DNA from: Ursus arctos
Lineage: Eukaryota > Chordata > Mammalia > Carnivora > Ursidae
DNA length: 64,000 nt
NCBI RefSeq assembly: GCF_023065955.2
Contig: NW_026623100.1
Location: 72,854,727 to 72,918,726, forward strand
Reading direction: 5' to 3'
The first letter of the stretch is position 1; every line of letters starts with the position of its first letter. Shown here in pieces: positions 22,080 through 33,654 of this stretch. The notes beneath the pieces are model-generated. The model did no database searches and had not been told where the DNA came from. It worked only from the letters and a program-made list of their open reading frames with translations. A program made the translations under genes and the position numbers.

Positions 22080-22735
22080 ATGTTAGGTTCTGGGATCATT
22101 TTCCTTCTGTTGGAACATTTCTCTTCACTAGATTTATTTTAGTGCATGTTGTTGGTGGAAGATTTTCTCTTTATCTAAAAGCATCATTATCTCATCTTTA
22201 TTTTTGAATGACATTTTCATCAAGTATAGAATTTCCTTTGGCATTTCTTTTTCTTTCAGAACTTCAAATATATATTTTCTTCATTTTTTTTGGTTTCCAT
22301 CATTTCCATGGAGGAGTCAGCCATCAGTTTTATTATTCTTCCTTGTAGGTTATACATCTTCATTTCTCTAGTTAGATTTAAATGCTTCTCTTTTCCTTTA
22401 TTTTTCAACAGTTTAACTGTCATCTACTTGAGTACAGGTTCCATTGTATAGATTATTATTTAGGATTTTTCAGAGGTCCTTGAATTTGTGGGATGGTATC
22501 TTTCATCAGTATCAGAGAAAATGTTTAGCTACTATCTCTTACATGTTGCTTCTTCCCCATTCTTTCTGTCCCATCCTTCTGGGCTTCTAGTTTACACATA
22601 TATTGCATCTAACCTAATTTCAGATGTGGGAATTGTCATTGGAGGAACTTTCATTTGGTTCTTTCCTAAAGATTAGAATTTTTGGGTAAATACTCCACTA
22701 TTTTATCTAGTTTTTTTTTTTAATTTTGAAATCTT
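22080..22735 (-). repeat. Ancient L1M fragment (5'/ORF1 side)
   Basis: T-rich antisense text including 'ttctttcagaacttcaaata', 'catttccatggaggagtcag', 'cttccttgtaggttatacat' and 'gagtacaggttccattgtat' parallels the old L1M region that lies upstream of ORF2. There is no intact frame. Confidence 0.5.
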
Positions 22736-23504
22736 TATGAGGTAATTATAATATCATTATCAGTTGTGTATCTGTTTCTATTGTTTTTTCATGGATTTCA
22801 GTTATATAGTCTTTTCTTTTGGTATGTTTGTTACTTTATGATTGAATGACACAAGTTGTATACTGAGACTATTTAGAGATTATTTCTTCAAAAATGAGCT
22901 TGCCCTTCTTTTAAATAGTAAATAGTGATAGGTCATTGCTTTAGTTTAATCAGGGACTGGTCTCAGTGTGAACCCTTAGGGTAAGTCTGGGCCTACCACT
23001 AGTTTAGTAGTAACATACAACAGCCTTTTTTGGTGGCCTTGGACAGGGTGACATGAGATGGGAAGTCCCTCACAGTATGAGCACATCCAGAGGCTTATAG
23101 CATGGGTGTCACCATCCAGAAGGGGAAGAGGGCAACAGAACTCTGAGGGGACAGAAGAACTGGAGAGGAGGCTTAGAGTAGGTGGGGAGTCTCTGGGTCA
23201 GAGAACTCCAAAAGATAGCTTGGGGCCTTATAACTACATAGGCTCTGTTATCAGTGGGTAGTAACTGTCCAGGGAGGCGTTTAGGGGGTATTCAAAATAT
23301 GCAGCTCTAAAGGACTGAAAATCTGGTTATTTCGACCATTTTAAAAATTAGTGGATGTGTAAAAAATGGAGTTTGGAGCAATTAGGCTTTTGAGCTAATG
23401 GGTCTTAGCCTGTAGTGAAGAAATAAATAGCCTAGGGGCCAATACATAGAGGCCATTTTTGGCTCATTTGTATCTATAACAGTCTGCAAGTTATTTGTTT
23501 GTTT
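22736..23504. other. Unclassified, probably decayed repeat plus unique sequence
   Basis: Nothing is firmly recognised. The 67-codon frame at 23058-23261 is chance-level. Confidence 0.4.
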
Positions 23505-23530
23505 ATTCATTCATTCATTCATTCATTCAT
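23505..23530. repeat. (ATTC)n microsatellite
   Basis: About six tandem TTCA units. Confidence 0.9.
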
Positions 23531-23559
23531 AACCTGGATTTTAAAATTGTTCTAGGAGA

Positions 23560-23809
23560 GAGCAATGGTTTACTATTGACTAGTCCATTCTATCTAAAGG
23601 TGACAGTCTTTCTTTTAATGGATATTTTTAACCTATTTATATTTATTGTGATTACTAGCATATTTATATATATATTTGTGATTTCTGTGTGTCTCATGCT
23701 TTGTTGATTTTTTTTCTCCAGTCTTGTTTTATTTTGGAATAATAGATTTTTTATTAGTACTCGTTTGACCTTTACTAGTTTAGAGGTTATAAATAGAGGT
23801 ACCATTTCT
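23560..23809 (-). repeat. Ancient L1M ORF2 fragment
   Basis: 'ctttcttttaatggatattt' and 'tatttatatttattgtgatt', continuing 'tctgtgtgtctcatgctttg', is antisense L1M ORF2-type text. It hosts the SINE that follows. Confidence 0.5.
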
Positions 23810-24013
23810 TTTTTAAAAGATTTATTTACTTATTTGAGAAAGGAAGAGAAAGAGAGAGAGAGAGAAAAGAAGGTGAGGAGCAGTGGGAGAGGGAGAGAAT
23901 CTTAAGCAGATTCCCTGCTGAACATGGAGCCGGATGCAGGGCTCAGATATCAAGACCTAAGCTGAAATTAAGAGTCCAACGGTTAACCGACTGAGTCACC
24001 CAGGCACCCCTAA
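23810..24013 (-). mobile_element. CAN-SINE, older subtype with GA-rich middle
   Basis: Antisense CAN-SINE: 'aaaagatttatttacttatt' tail side, GA-repeat, then 'catggagccggatgcagggc', 'caacggttaaccgactgagt' and 'cacccaggcacccc'. It is flanked by an imperfect 13-bp duplication, 'aggtaccatttct' / 'aggttccatttct' (23797-23809 and 24014-24026). One mismatch supports an older insertion than the perfect-TSD copies. Confidence 0.95.
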
Positions 24014-24229
24014 AGGTTCCATTTCTATTTAGTTAGTGGTTACTCTGCCAAATAAACATGATTTTATATTTTAATCAAAATCCAAAATATACATATACAA
24101 TAAAATGGATTATTGTGTTTTTACACTCTTCTGAACAATGAAACTCAATACATTTTCATATTTCTCAGAAGATTCCATCTCCATAATTTCCCCCATCCCT
24201 GCACACATATGCCCACAGACAATCCTTCA

Positions 24230-24493
24230 TTTTATTTTTAAATTTATTATATATTTTTTAAGACCTAATTTTTTTTCAGAGCAGGTTGACAATGAAAATT
24301 GAGAGGAAGTTAAGGGGACTTCCCATAAACTCACTGCCCCTACCCCACATATATAACCTTACCCATTATCAGTATCCCCCAGAGTGATACACTTGTTACA
24401 ATTGATGACATATATTGACATGTCATAATCACCTAAAATCCATCTAAATTCTGGTATTGTATATTTTATGGGTTTTGACAAATATAATCTTTT
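24230..24493 (-). repeat. Ancient L1M 3'-end, left part
   Basis: 'cagagcaggttgacaatgaa', 'ggggacttcccataaactca' and 'gtgatacacttgttacaatt' match the antisense old L1M 3' terminus. The sequence resumes at 24695 after a SINE. Confidence 0.7.
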
Positions 24494-24694
24494 TTTTTTT
24501 TTTTTAAAGATTTTATTTATTTATTCGACAGAGATAGAGACAGCCAGCGAGAGAGGGAACACAAGCAGGGGGAGTGGGAGAGGAAGAAGCAGGCTCATAG
24601 TGGAGGAGCCTGATGTGGGGCTCGATCCCGTAACGCCGGGATCACGCCCTGAGCCGAAGGCAGACGCTTAACCGCTGTGCCACCCAGGCGCCCC
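24494..24694 (-). mobile_element. Young bear-type CAN-SINE
   Basis: Antisense of the young subtype: 'attcgacagagatagagaca', 'gccagcgagagagggaacac', 'ggggctcgatcccgtaacgc' and 'cgcttaaccgctgtgccacc'. The flanking duplication 'tgacaaatataatctttt' (starting at 24476 and 24695) is perfect, indicating recent insertion into an old L1. Confidence 0.98.
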
Positions 24695-24950
24695 TGACAA
24701 ATATAATCTTTTTACTGTCTCCGTAGTTTTGCCTTTTACAGAATGTCATAGTTGGAATCATATAGGATATAGCATTTTCAGATTAGCTTCTTTCACTTAG
24801 TAATATACATTTAAAGTTTCTCTATTTTTTTTATAGCTTGATAGTTCATCTCTTTTTAGTGCTAGATAATATTCCATTATCTGGCTGTATCTTGGTGTTT
24901 ATTTATCCATTCACTTACTGAAAGACGTCTCAGTAGCTTCCAAGTATATT
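24695..24950 (-). repeat. Ancient L1M 3'-end, right part
   Basis: It continues from the left part with 'gttttgccttttacagaatg', 'catagttggaatcatatagg' and 'gctagataatattccattat', then 'ggtgtttatttatccattca'. Confidence 0.75.
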
Positions 24951-24961
24951 TTTTAAAGATT

Positions 24962-25000
<39 letters not shown>

Positions 25001-25003
25001 TTG
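24951..25003 (-). repeat. SINE tail remnant expanded to (TTTA)n
   Basis: 'ttttttaaagattttattta', the CAN-SINE 3' tail in antisense, runs straight into about nine TTTA units and then unrelated sequence. Either a severely truncated SINE or a gene-conversion relic seeded this tetranucleotide array. Confidence 0.75.
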
Positions 25004-25106
25004 CATTGTGATTTCATTTTCATTTAGTTAAAAAATAAATATATTTAAATTCTCTTGAGTGTTTTCTTTGACCTCTGTGTCTTTTAGAAGTGTGTTATTT
25101 AATCTC
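25004..25106 (-). repeat. L1M ORF2 fragment, left of SINE
   Basis: 'gagtgttttctttgacctct' and 'gtcttttagaagtgtgttat' are antisense L1M ORF2. They continue after the SINE at 25323. Confidence 0.7.
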
Positions 25107-25305
25107 AGGGCATCTGGGTGGCTCAGTCGTTAAGTGTCTGCCTTTGGCTCAGGTCATCATCCCAGCGTTCTGGGATGGAGACCTGCATCGGGCTCCCTGC
25201 TCAGTGGGAAGCCTGCTTCTCCCTCTCCCACTCTCCCTGCTTGTGTTCCCTCTCTCCCGCTGCCTCTCTCTGTGTCAAATAAATAAATAAAATCTTAAAA
25301 AAAAA
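25107..25305 (+). mobile_element. CAN-SINE (intermediate age)
   Basis: Sense CAN-SINE: 'gggcatctgggtggctcagt', 'cgttaagtgtctgcctttgg', 'ctcaggtcatcatcccagcg', 'ccctgctcagtgggaagcct' and a 'caaataaataaataaaatct' tail. The duplication is 'agtgtgttatttaatctc' / 'agcgtgttgtttaatctc' with two mismatches. It lies inside an L1M ORF2. Confidence 0.97.
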
Positions 25306-26135
25306 GCGTGTTGTTTAATCTCTATGTATTTTGGAATTTTCCATTTATCTTTCTGTTATTGATTTATTTTAATTCCACTGTGGTCTGAGAGCAGACATTG
25401 TGTGATTTTTATTCTTTTAAACTTCTTAAGGTGTGTTTTGTGGCCCAGAATGTAGTCTACCTTGGTGAATGTTCCATGTGAGCTTGAGAAGAATGTTTAT
25501 TTTTCTGTTGTTGGAGGAAGTAGTCTAGAAATGTTGATTATATCTAGTTAATTGATGATTTGTTGAGTTCAACTATGTTCTTTCTGATTTTCTGTCTACT
25601 GGATCTGTCCATTTCTGATAGTGAGTGTTGAAGTCTTCAACTATGATAGTAGATCTATTTCTCCTAGAAGTTCTATTATTTTTACATTATGTCGTGTGAT
25701 GCTCTGTTCTCAGGTGCATACACATTAAGGGTTGCTGTGTTTTATTGGAGAACTCTTTATCATCATGTAATGTCCTTCTTTATCCCTTGTAGATTTTTTT
25801 GCTTTGAAGTCTGCCATATCTGAAATTAGTATAGCTATTCTTATTTCCTTCTGATTGGTGTTACTGTGGTGAATTTTCTCCATGCAGTTACTTTTAATTT
25901 ATATATGTCTTTATATTTAAAGTGAATTTTTGTGGACAGCATATGGTTGGGTCATGTTTTTTGATCCATTCTAACAATCTCTGTCTTTTAATTGATACAT
26001 TTAGACCATTGATATTCAAAGTGATAATTGATATAGCTGTGTTAATATTTACCATACTTACTACTTTTTTTGTTTGTTGCTCATATTCTTTGCTCCTATT
26101 TTTATCTTCCACTTTTTCCTGACTTTTGTGGTTTT
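25306..26135 (-). repeat. L1M ORF2 fragment
   Basis: Long antisense L1 ORF2 text: 'ccactgtggtctgagagcag', 'tgaatgttccatgtgagctt', 'gagaagaatgtttatttttc', 'tgatagtgagtgttgaagtc' and 'gtctgccatatctgaaatta'. Minus-strand translation keeps short L1-like peptides (for example NTAISIITLNINGLN near 26030, the L1 endonuclease start). It is broken by stops. Confidence 0.85.
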
Positions 26136-26340
26136 TTGTTTTTTTTTTTTAAAGATTTTATTTATTTATTCGACAGTGATAGAGACAGCCAGCGAGAGAG
26201 GGAACACAAGCAGGGGGAATGGGAGAGGAAGAAGCAGGCTCATAGCGGAAGAGCCTGATGTGGGGCTCGATCCCAGAACGCTGGGATCACGCCCTGAGCC
26301 GAAGGCAGACGCTTAACTGCTGTGCCACCCAGGCACCCCT
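26136..26340 (-). mobile_element. Young bear-type CAN-SINE
   Basis: It has the same subtype as the copy at 24494 ('attcgacagtgatagagaca', 'gcttaactgctgtgccaccc'). A perfect 16-bp duplication, 'tgacttttgtggtttt', lies at 26120-26135 and 26341-26356. It is inserted near the start of the L1 ORF2 fragment. Confidence 0.98.
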
Positions 26341-26560
26341 TGACTTTTGTGGTTTTAATTGAGCACTTTATATGATTTCATTTTTTAAAATTTCTTAGGA
26401 TATTCATTATACTTCTTTTACACTTTTTTTTTTACATGTGTTTTAGTGGTTGTGCTGAGTCTGTAGTATGCATTTACATCTAATCCAAGTCCACTTTCAC
26501 ATAATACTGTACCACTTTACACATAGTGTGAGTACCTTAGCAATAACAAAATAGTCCTAA
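26341..26560 (-). repeat. L1M fragment, right of SINE
   Basis: 'aaatttcttaggatattcat' and 'gtggttgtgctgagtctgta', ending near 'cacatagtgtgagtacctta', continue antisense L1M between ORF1 and ORF2. Confidence 0.55.
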
Positions 26561-26899
26561 TTCTTCTCTCCTGTCTCTTATGTCATTGCTGTCACTCAAT
26601 TTATTTATATATAAGCATGTATAAGCCCATATCTAAAACCCTATTCTTCTAGATCCTGCTTCTGCCAGGAAGCTGGGGAGAGTGGTATGGTTGTTTTTGG
26701 TTAAATGTTTAATGTTTGCAAACACAAATCTGAAGAGTTATATAAAGAATCAAATTTCCCTCATGTCTATTAACTGGCAGGTAGAAGGGAAGGGAGAGGA
26801 GTACATTCTACCAGAAACTATCTGCTCTAGGCTATTTTCTACCTAGACAGGTGAGACCTATTGGATTTCTAGCTATCAGGAGCTTCCCCTGTGCTCTTT

Positions 26900-26929
26900 A
26901 ATTGTGTGCATCTGATTTTGCACACAATT
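26900..26929. repeat. Perfect 10-bp stem hairpin
   Basis: The arms 'aattgtgtgc' and 'gcacacaatt' are exact inverted copies separated by 10 nt. There is no U-tract, so it is not a terminator, and no RNA family is recognised. Confidence 0.6.
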
Positions 26930-27009
26930 CAGGGTAAGGAACGCTTGGGCCCATTGAGTCCATTGTCACTGAGAATCTTCTCCAAGCCTGTGGTAGTTCC
27001 ACTCAAAGC

Positions 27010-27200
27010 AAAAAAATTTTGTATATATAAAATGTGCACATTTTTATATCTATTTAATATTTAATTAAATTTTAATATCCAATTAAATAATTTCATATTT
27101 GAATTATATATAATATATAAACATGTAAATATATTTATAAAATTATATATAATTGTATATAATCATATATATTCATAAGCATATATAATCAAATACAATG
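27010..27200. repeat. AT-rich low-complexity tract
   Basis: Nearly all A/T with alternating 'tatata' and 'taattaaat' blocks, likely an expanded A/T tail between L1 fragments. Confidence 0.85.
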
Positions 27201-27204
27201 TTGC

Positions 27205-29130
27205 TTTTATTATTTTGAACAAACTGTTATCTGGTAGATGATTAAGAGTAAGAAAAATACACATTTTTGTTTTACCTTCACTTATTCCTTCTTTGGTGGT
27301 CTTCTTTTCTTTATATAGATCTGAATTTCTGACCTATATTATTTTCCTTCTCTCTAAACAACTTCTTTTAACATTTCTTGCAAGGTTCGTCTGCTAGCAA
27401 CAAATTCTGTCCATTTTTGTTTGTCTGAGAAATGCTTTATTTCTCCTTCACTTTGGTGGTATAATTTTGCAAAGTACAGAAGTATAGGTTGGTCATTTCC
27501 TCTCTCTCTCTCTCTCTCAACACTTTAAATACCTCACTCCACTCTTCTTGCTTGCATGGTTTCTGAGAAGAAGTCAGAGTAATTTTTATCTTTGTTATTT
27601 TGTGAGGTTTATTTTCCCCCTCTTTGGCTTCTTGCAAGATTTTTTAAAAAAATCTTTGATTTTGTGTAGTTTGAAAATGATATGCCTATGTGTAGTTTGT
27701 GTTTTGTTTGTTTGGCATTTGTTCTGCGTGGTGTAGTCTCAGCTTCCTGGATCTATGACTTGGTGTCTGAAATTAATTTGGGGAAATTCTCAGTCATTAT
27801 TGTTTCAAATTTTCCTTCCCCTTCTGATATCCCCATTATATGTGTTAATTACAAAATAATTGTTTCACAGTCTTTGGGCATTCTGTTCTTCTTCTTTTTT
27901 TATTGTTTTGGTATTATTCTCTTTGGTTTTTAGTTTTTGAAGTTTCTATTGATATATTCTCAAGCTCAGAAATTCTTTCTTCATCTGTAGCCAGTCTACT
28001 ATGAAGTCAGTCAAAGACATTCTTCATTTCTGTTATAGTGTTTTCTACCTGTAACATTTCTTTTTGGTTCTTTCTTAGGATTTTCAGCTTTCCATTTACA
28101 TTGTGCATCTGTTCTGTCATGCTCTTTACTTATCCATTTGAGCCCTTAGCATATTAATAATGGTTGTTTTAAGTTCTTGGTCTGATAATTCCAACATCCT
28201 GGCCATGCCTGTCCTCATGCTTTCTCTGTCTCTTCACACTGTGTTTTTTGCCTTTTGGTATGCCTTGTACTTTTTTCTTGGTAACCTGATGTGAGGTACT
28301 GGTTCAAAGTAACTGCTGTAAATAGGTCTTTGGTAATGTGGTGCTGAAGTGTGGGAGCAGGGAAAGTGTTTTATAACCTTATGATTAGGTCTCAGTCTTT
28401 TAGTAAGCCTGTGCCTCTGGACTCTAAACTTAACACATGTTTCCCAATTTTTTTTTCTTCTCTCCTCCTTTAGTTGACAGGATAGCTGGAGTGAGTTGGA
28501 CTCGAGTATTTTCCTTTTTCCATATGGAAAGATAAAGGGGACTGGATTTGGCCATTTTCTTTCTCCAGATCAGTTAGGCTCTGATATAACCCCAGCAGGT
28601 TAGGCTCTGGTTACTTTCCCTTGAGGGCAAGGACTGTTAAAAACAGTGGGCTGTGATATATTTAAAAATGGTCCCAGAATCAGAAGGGAATTTTTTTCTC
28701 TGATATTTACTTTGGAAACCTGGTTGAGTTCCTGGAAGTAAATCTCACAATATTGTGGGTCCTCCATATGACTGGGTCCTTCTAGAAGTTTTTGACTCTC
28801 AGAGTTTTCTACGCTGAGCCTCCAACAATTCATTAATTACAGTTCAGGTTTTCTTCCCCAACCAGTTCTCACACTGGTTTGCACTCCTGAGTCTCGACTT
28901 TGGTAAGCCATGGCTCCCTTTATTTGCCTTCTACAATCTTGGGAGCAGTGGTTTGCCCTGTGTCCTGCCCTTTCTTATGTATCCAAGAAGAGTTGTTGAC
29001 TTTTCAATCTGTTCAGCTTTTTACTTGTTAGGTTGGAGTGGCAACTTCTAAGCTCCTTACGTGCAGAATTGGAAACTGGAAGTCCTTATGTTTTCCTTTA
29101 ATATCCACAATATATTTTTAAACTCACAGT
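27205..29130 (-). repeat. L1M ORF1/5' region, long decayed fragment
   Basis: Antisense text typical of old L1 5' regions: 'taacatttcttgcaaggttc', 'gagaaatgctttatttctcc', 'gcttgcatggtttctgagaa', 'gcttcctggatctatgactt', 'ctcagaaattctttcttcat', 'gtctgataattccaacatcc' and 'gcttttggtatgcctt'-like text, then 5' UTR-like sequence to about 29100. It has no intact ORF. A CT run lies at about 27502-27519. Confidence 0.7.
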
Positions 29131-29239
29131 AACAATTAGGCTTGCCAAATATTTTTACTTACATCTTTGTACATCATTGCTTCTTATATTCCTTTTCTCC
29201 TCTCTGGATTTTTAAAATACAGCCTTTATTGATTATTTC

Positions 29240-30100
29240 AGTGGAACCTTTGAAAAATAAATGCTCTTAGTCTTGGGTGACACAATTTTTTAAAGTTTAT
29301 CTTTAATTTTGTCTCCTTGTGTATATATATGTGTAAGTATGTGTGTAAAAATGACTGGTAGTTATTTTCTCTCAATTATTAAAGTATTTTAAAAAATTTT
29401 TCTGCACATTAATGGTCGCTGTTGATAAATCTATTGTCTTCCAGATTATTATTCTTTTGCAGGTAAATATTTTTTACCCTTTGATAGCTTTAAAACTTTT
29501 CTATTTATATGTGAGACTTGACATTTCACTAAATATACAGAGAGGTATATTTGTGCGGTTTCTACTGTTTTGTACTCTGCCTTTTAAATCTGAACACTCA
29601 GGTTTTCCTTTAGTTACAACCATTATTTTTTCAAATTTCTTCATATTGCCTCTCTCCTATTTTCTTTATTTCTGGAACTCATTTTAAAGTTGTGTTAGAA
29701 ATTACACCCATTCTTCATGTTCTTAATTTCTTTCTCACATTTTTCTCCCATCTTTAATTTTTAATACTGTGGTTTTGTTATTTTTTTTTTCAGATACGCC
29801 TTCCAAATTCATGATTCCTGCCCTGTATTGTTTAATTCTCCTAATGAGTTTATTTTTAAATTATAAGTTTTTACTTGATTTCTTTTGTTTTATAATCTTT
29901 TACTTGGTCTTTTGAATATTTACCTATTCTTTATTACCTTGAACATTTCACATATACTTATTTTAAAGTTTTGTTATCTCCAATTCTACAGTGAGAATGC
30001 TTCCTTTTGTTCAATCCACAGGCTGTCTTTGGCATTACACTTTTTCATAACTAATATTATAGATACTTCATAGAATTTCCATAGATGCTTTGGTCATTAG
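29240..30100 (-). repeat. Possible second L1M 5'/ORF1-region fragment
   Basis: T-rich antisense text with 'ttgtcttccagattattatt', 'cactcaggttttcctttagt' and 'gattcctgccctgtattg' resembles old L1 5' regions, but too weakly to assign confidently. Confidence 0.35.
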
Positions 30101-30694
30101 AAGCCTTCCTATTGGAAGATCTCCTAAATGACTTTGCACAAGTTTCATGGGATTCGCCACTATTAACCAGCTTTTAGGCTAGGTTCTTAACTCCAGATTT
30201 TTTGAAATATTCAGTTAATATAAACTGGAGAGCAAAGCTAGGTTTTGGATTTCTGGTGTTGATTCTCTTTTCAATAACAGCCTGGAATAAGCAACTTCTT
30301 TTCTGGGATCTAGGGAAATAAGCAGGTATTTTTCAGTTCAGATGGTGTTCCCTGCTGGATTCCTCTAATATGTGGGATCTCTGACCCAATTCTAGCTTCC
30401 ATGTAGAAGTTAAAGCTTTAGTTCCTAATGTGTGTTTCAGATTCCAGTCCCCCATTGAACTCTACAGCTCCAAGCACTGGTCGCCAAAGCATCTAAGTGT
30501 TTCTTATTCCTTCCTGGGACCTAGAAAATTCCCCCTTTTTTATTTGAGCAATTAAAAAATCTATTTCTGGTGGTTTGAGGTTGGAGAGGAAGTTCTTGCA
30601 TCTATTCATGTTGTGTTTTTGCCCATAAATTTCTACTTAAAGTCCATTAAAACATTGCCATTGACCCTGATGCTAAGATTATTTTTTCTTTTTT
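30101..30694. other. Unclassified sequence
   Basis: No repeat or exon can be supported. Confidence 0.45.
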
Positions 30695-30895
30695 TAATTT
30701 TTTTAAAGATTTACTTTATTTATTTATTTATTTTAGAGAGAGTGACAGCATGGGAGTGGGGATGGGGTGGGGTAGAGGGAGAGGATCTCAAGCACAGAGA
30801 TCCAACACGGGACTCAATCTCACAACCCTGAGATCATAACCTGAGCCAAAATCAAGAAGTGATCACCTAACCAACTGAATCACCCTGGCGCCCCT
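30695..30895 (-). mobile_element. CAN-SINE, older subtype
   Basis: Antisense copy: 'ttaaagatttactttattta', 'caacacgggactcaatctca', 'gatcacctaaccaactgaat' and 'caccctggcgcccc'. The approximate duplication 'taagattattttttcttttt' / 'taagatttctttttaa' has a length difference in its T-run. Confidence 0.95.
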
Positions 30896-31129
30896 AAGAT
30901 TTCTTTTTAAGGAGGTAGATTGACAAGTACACAAAATTCTTGAGGATGTCCATTGCAACAGGGAAAAGCAGTAAAGCCCCTAAATCCCCAATGAGAGAAT
31001 ATCTTCAAATAAATGGTGTATAAAAGTATTTTGGAATATTATGGATGCAGTAGATATATTGTTTAATAATATTTATTTTTATGGAGACATAAAATTATGA
31101 TTAAGGTGATGAAGATGAAGGTGATAATA

Positions 31130-31335
31130 TCTAATTCTTATATAGAGCTTGCTCTTTTATAGAGCTAGCTTGCTGAGGTAGATAGTATCTATCCAGAATA
31201 GATTTACATACACGCATACTAACTTATGTAATCCTTAAAATAACCCTATGATTCCAGTAGTATTATTTTTCTCCTATTTTCCAAATGAGGAGACTTGGAG
31301 AAAGTTAAATAACTTGCTCATAGTAACAAACAATA
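31130..31335 (-). repeat. MIR SINE
   Basis: Antisense MIR: 'aacttatgtaatccttaaaa', 'taaccctatgattccagtag', 'ttccaaatgaggagacttgg' and 'gttaaataacttgctcatag'. Confidence 0.75.
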
Positions 31336-32249
31336 TGACATGTTTGTGCAAAATAGGGGAACATACACACATATTTACAAAATATCCCTCTTGATCGAAG
31401 AACACATAGAGAAATACTCTCAGGTCACTTCTGTGGAGGTAACTGGTGTCTGGGGAACAGAAGTGGAGGAAGACTTAAGCTTTGATCCATATGAATGGGT
31501 TAACTATTTTAAAATCAAATAAATGAAGTTACCTGGGCCTGGGTCTGGTATTTAAATGAATGCAAAAGAGGAATGTTGAAGATTTTAGACAAAAGAAGCA
31601 TATGGAGCAAATGGTCTGGGGCACATGTGAGGAACAGTAAGTATTTGTGCCTGGACAGGACGTAGATGCCTGAAGTGGGATAATGAGGATGACACTAGTT
31701 GTTTGTGTCACTGTCGCTCATTGCTTATAGTGACTTGTCATATGGATACAGTGCTGTTGTGATAGCAGGTTTTCAAAGGTGTTGGCACAACTCTGATCAG
31801 CTCCTTCTCTCAATCCCACACCCTCCTTCTATTCTTTCTCTGAAGTTTATTTACGCATTTCAGAAGAAACCAGATGCTGCAATTGAATTAAATCACTGTG
31901 GTGGAACAAATTTCTCTTTTTGTGACTTGAAGGAATAGCAAGTTATTATTCCTTTTTTCCAAATTCTTAGTCGATTATTTATGTTTTCTTTTAAAATTTT
32001 CACCTTTAATTGGTTCCCAGGATACTTCCAGAGATTCATTTTTGTATCATTAAACCTGTCCTGGATGAGGATATTGGAAATAACAGTTTGTCTCAAAGTG
32101 GAGTGCTTTTGCTATTCAAGTTTACGTGGGGAGGAGAGCTGATGACCATACGGAATAGTTAGGATAACCTTGAGGATACCAAGAAATCATTTTCTCAAGA
32201 TAAAGAGCGAGCACTCTGACAATTTTACCGTTTTGTGAAGAGACAGCCA
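31336..32249. other. Unique sequence, nothing recognised
   Basis: No repeat or splice-supported frame. Confidence 0.5.
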
Positions 32250-32375
32250 GAAGACAGAGAAAAAGGAAGAGAGCAGGGGAGAGGAGGAGAGGCAGGGAGG
32301 AGAGCCATGGGGGGTGAGGGGAGAGGTGGAGAGAAAGAGAGAGGGAGAGAAAGAGAGAGAGAGAGAAAGAAAGGA
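32250..32375. repeat. (GA)n-rich low-complexity tract
   Basis: Over 100 bp of almost pure purine on the plus strand with GAGA and GGAGA blocks. The Ser/Leu-rich minus-strand frame here (32122-32382) is an artefact of the tract. Confidence 0.9.
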
Positions 32376-32819
32376 ACCCCACCTATTTAAGAATCAAAAT
32401 TTGGATACTAAAATGGGCTGAGACTTTGATTAGCTATGTGATGATATTACAATTCCTCTCCTGCAACACCTCCCCTTACTGTATGGGTCATATTGTCTGC
32501 ATCAAAGTAAGGGGCTTTATATTGTATTGTTTTATATGAGAACAATTCTATTCTAATTTGAAGGGTGTTTTTGAGAGTGTGAAGTAGAGTCAATGTCACA
32601 TCCAAAGAACTTTGCTGGGTCACAGGGCAAGCCTTAGGTAAGGCTGTGAGAGCATTCTGCTTCTCTCTGGGAGTCTAGTGCTGGGAATCTGATTTCAGAG
32701 CTGTGTTCTAATTACCGTGCTATACAACCATATCCCTAGTGGTGGCTGAAGGACGGTGGAGACAGGGAAAGAGATTTCAGAGCTTATGCTTCAAGTATAC
32801 CAGTGGTCTGTTGGTCCAT

Positions 32820-33130
32820 CTTTATATGAACACATGTATTAATTTCTGTAGTTTTATAACAAATCTTGACATCCTTTAGAGTAAATTCTTAGACAGTATT
32901 CTTCAAACCATCTTGGCTATTTTCAGCTGTTTGAATTTTCAGATACACCTCAAAATCAGCCTGTCAATTTCCACAAGGAAACTTTTCTTTGATTTTAATC
33001 CTAATTCTTATAATTTAATTTTTACTATGAAAGTGCAAATGCTGCTTCCTCTTAATATAGGAATATGGATCATATATCTTAAAAGAGTTAAGAAAACTTC
33101 ATTCTCCCCAATCAACCACTAGAGCAATAA
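32820..33130 (-). repeat. L1M ORF2 fragment
   Basis: 'ctgtagttttataacaaatc', 'accatcttggctattttcag', 'cagcctgtcaatttccacaa' and 'gaaacttttctttgatttta' are the antisense L1 ORF2 block after the reverse-transcriptase core. It is badly decayed. Confidence 0.7.
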
Positions 33131-33168
33131 AAGGGATAACATTATGCAAATACAAGCCTTTGAGGTTT

Positions 33169-33370
33169 GTTTTTTTTTTTAAAGATTTTATTTATTTGTT
33201 CGACAGAGATAGAGACAGTCAGCGAGAGAGGGAACACAAGCAGGGGGAGTGGGAGAGGAAGAAGCAGGCTCATAGCGGAGGAGCCTGATGTGGGACTCGA
33301 TCCCGTAACGCCGGGATCACGCCCTGAGCCGAAGGCAGACGCTTAACCGCTGTGCCACCCAGGCGCCCCT
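33169..33370 (-). mobile_element. Young bear-type CAN-SINE
   Basis: 'ttgttcgacagagatagaga', 'cagtcagcgagagagggaac', 'actcgatcccgtaacgccgg' and 'gcttaaccgctgtgccaccc'. The duplication 'gcctttgaggttt' / 'gcttttgaggttt' lies at 33156-33168 and 33371-33383. Confidence 0.97.
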
Positions 33371-33654
33371 GCTTTTGAGGTTTTGAACTCTCATTTAATT
33401 CATTATTTTCATGGGCACTAGTGTAATCTTTTCTGTTATCATTTATGAGAGTTGGCTTCATTGTGGAACTACAATTTTTAAAAGGTCTTTAAAAATAGTT
33501 ATTTATCAGCTCACTCATATCAGCCCAACTTTTGTGAAGCCTATAGTTATGTCAGTGAATCTGTCTCAGTCAATAGTAAATCTTGTCAGGGACCTTTAAA
33601 ACTTAACCCCTTTAAAACTCAAGCAAAACAATGTTTGAAGATCCATATTCTTAT

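Noticed and set aside
24468..26316. Two similar plus-strand peptides ending in 'PGSRPEPKADA' and 'LGSRPEPKADA'
   Set aside because: They are translations of two antisense copies of the same young SINE, so the similarity reflects the repeat and not a gene family.
32122..32382. Ser/Leu-rich 86-codon minus-strand frame
   Set aside because: It is produced by the GA-rich low-complexity tract.
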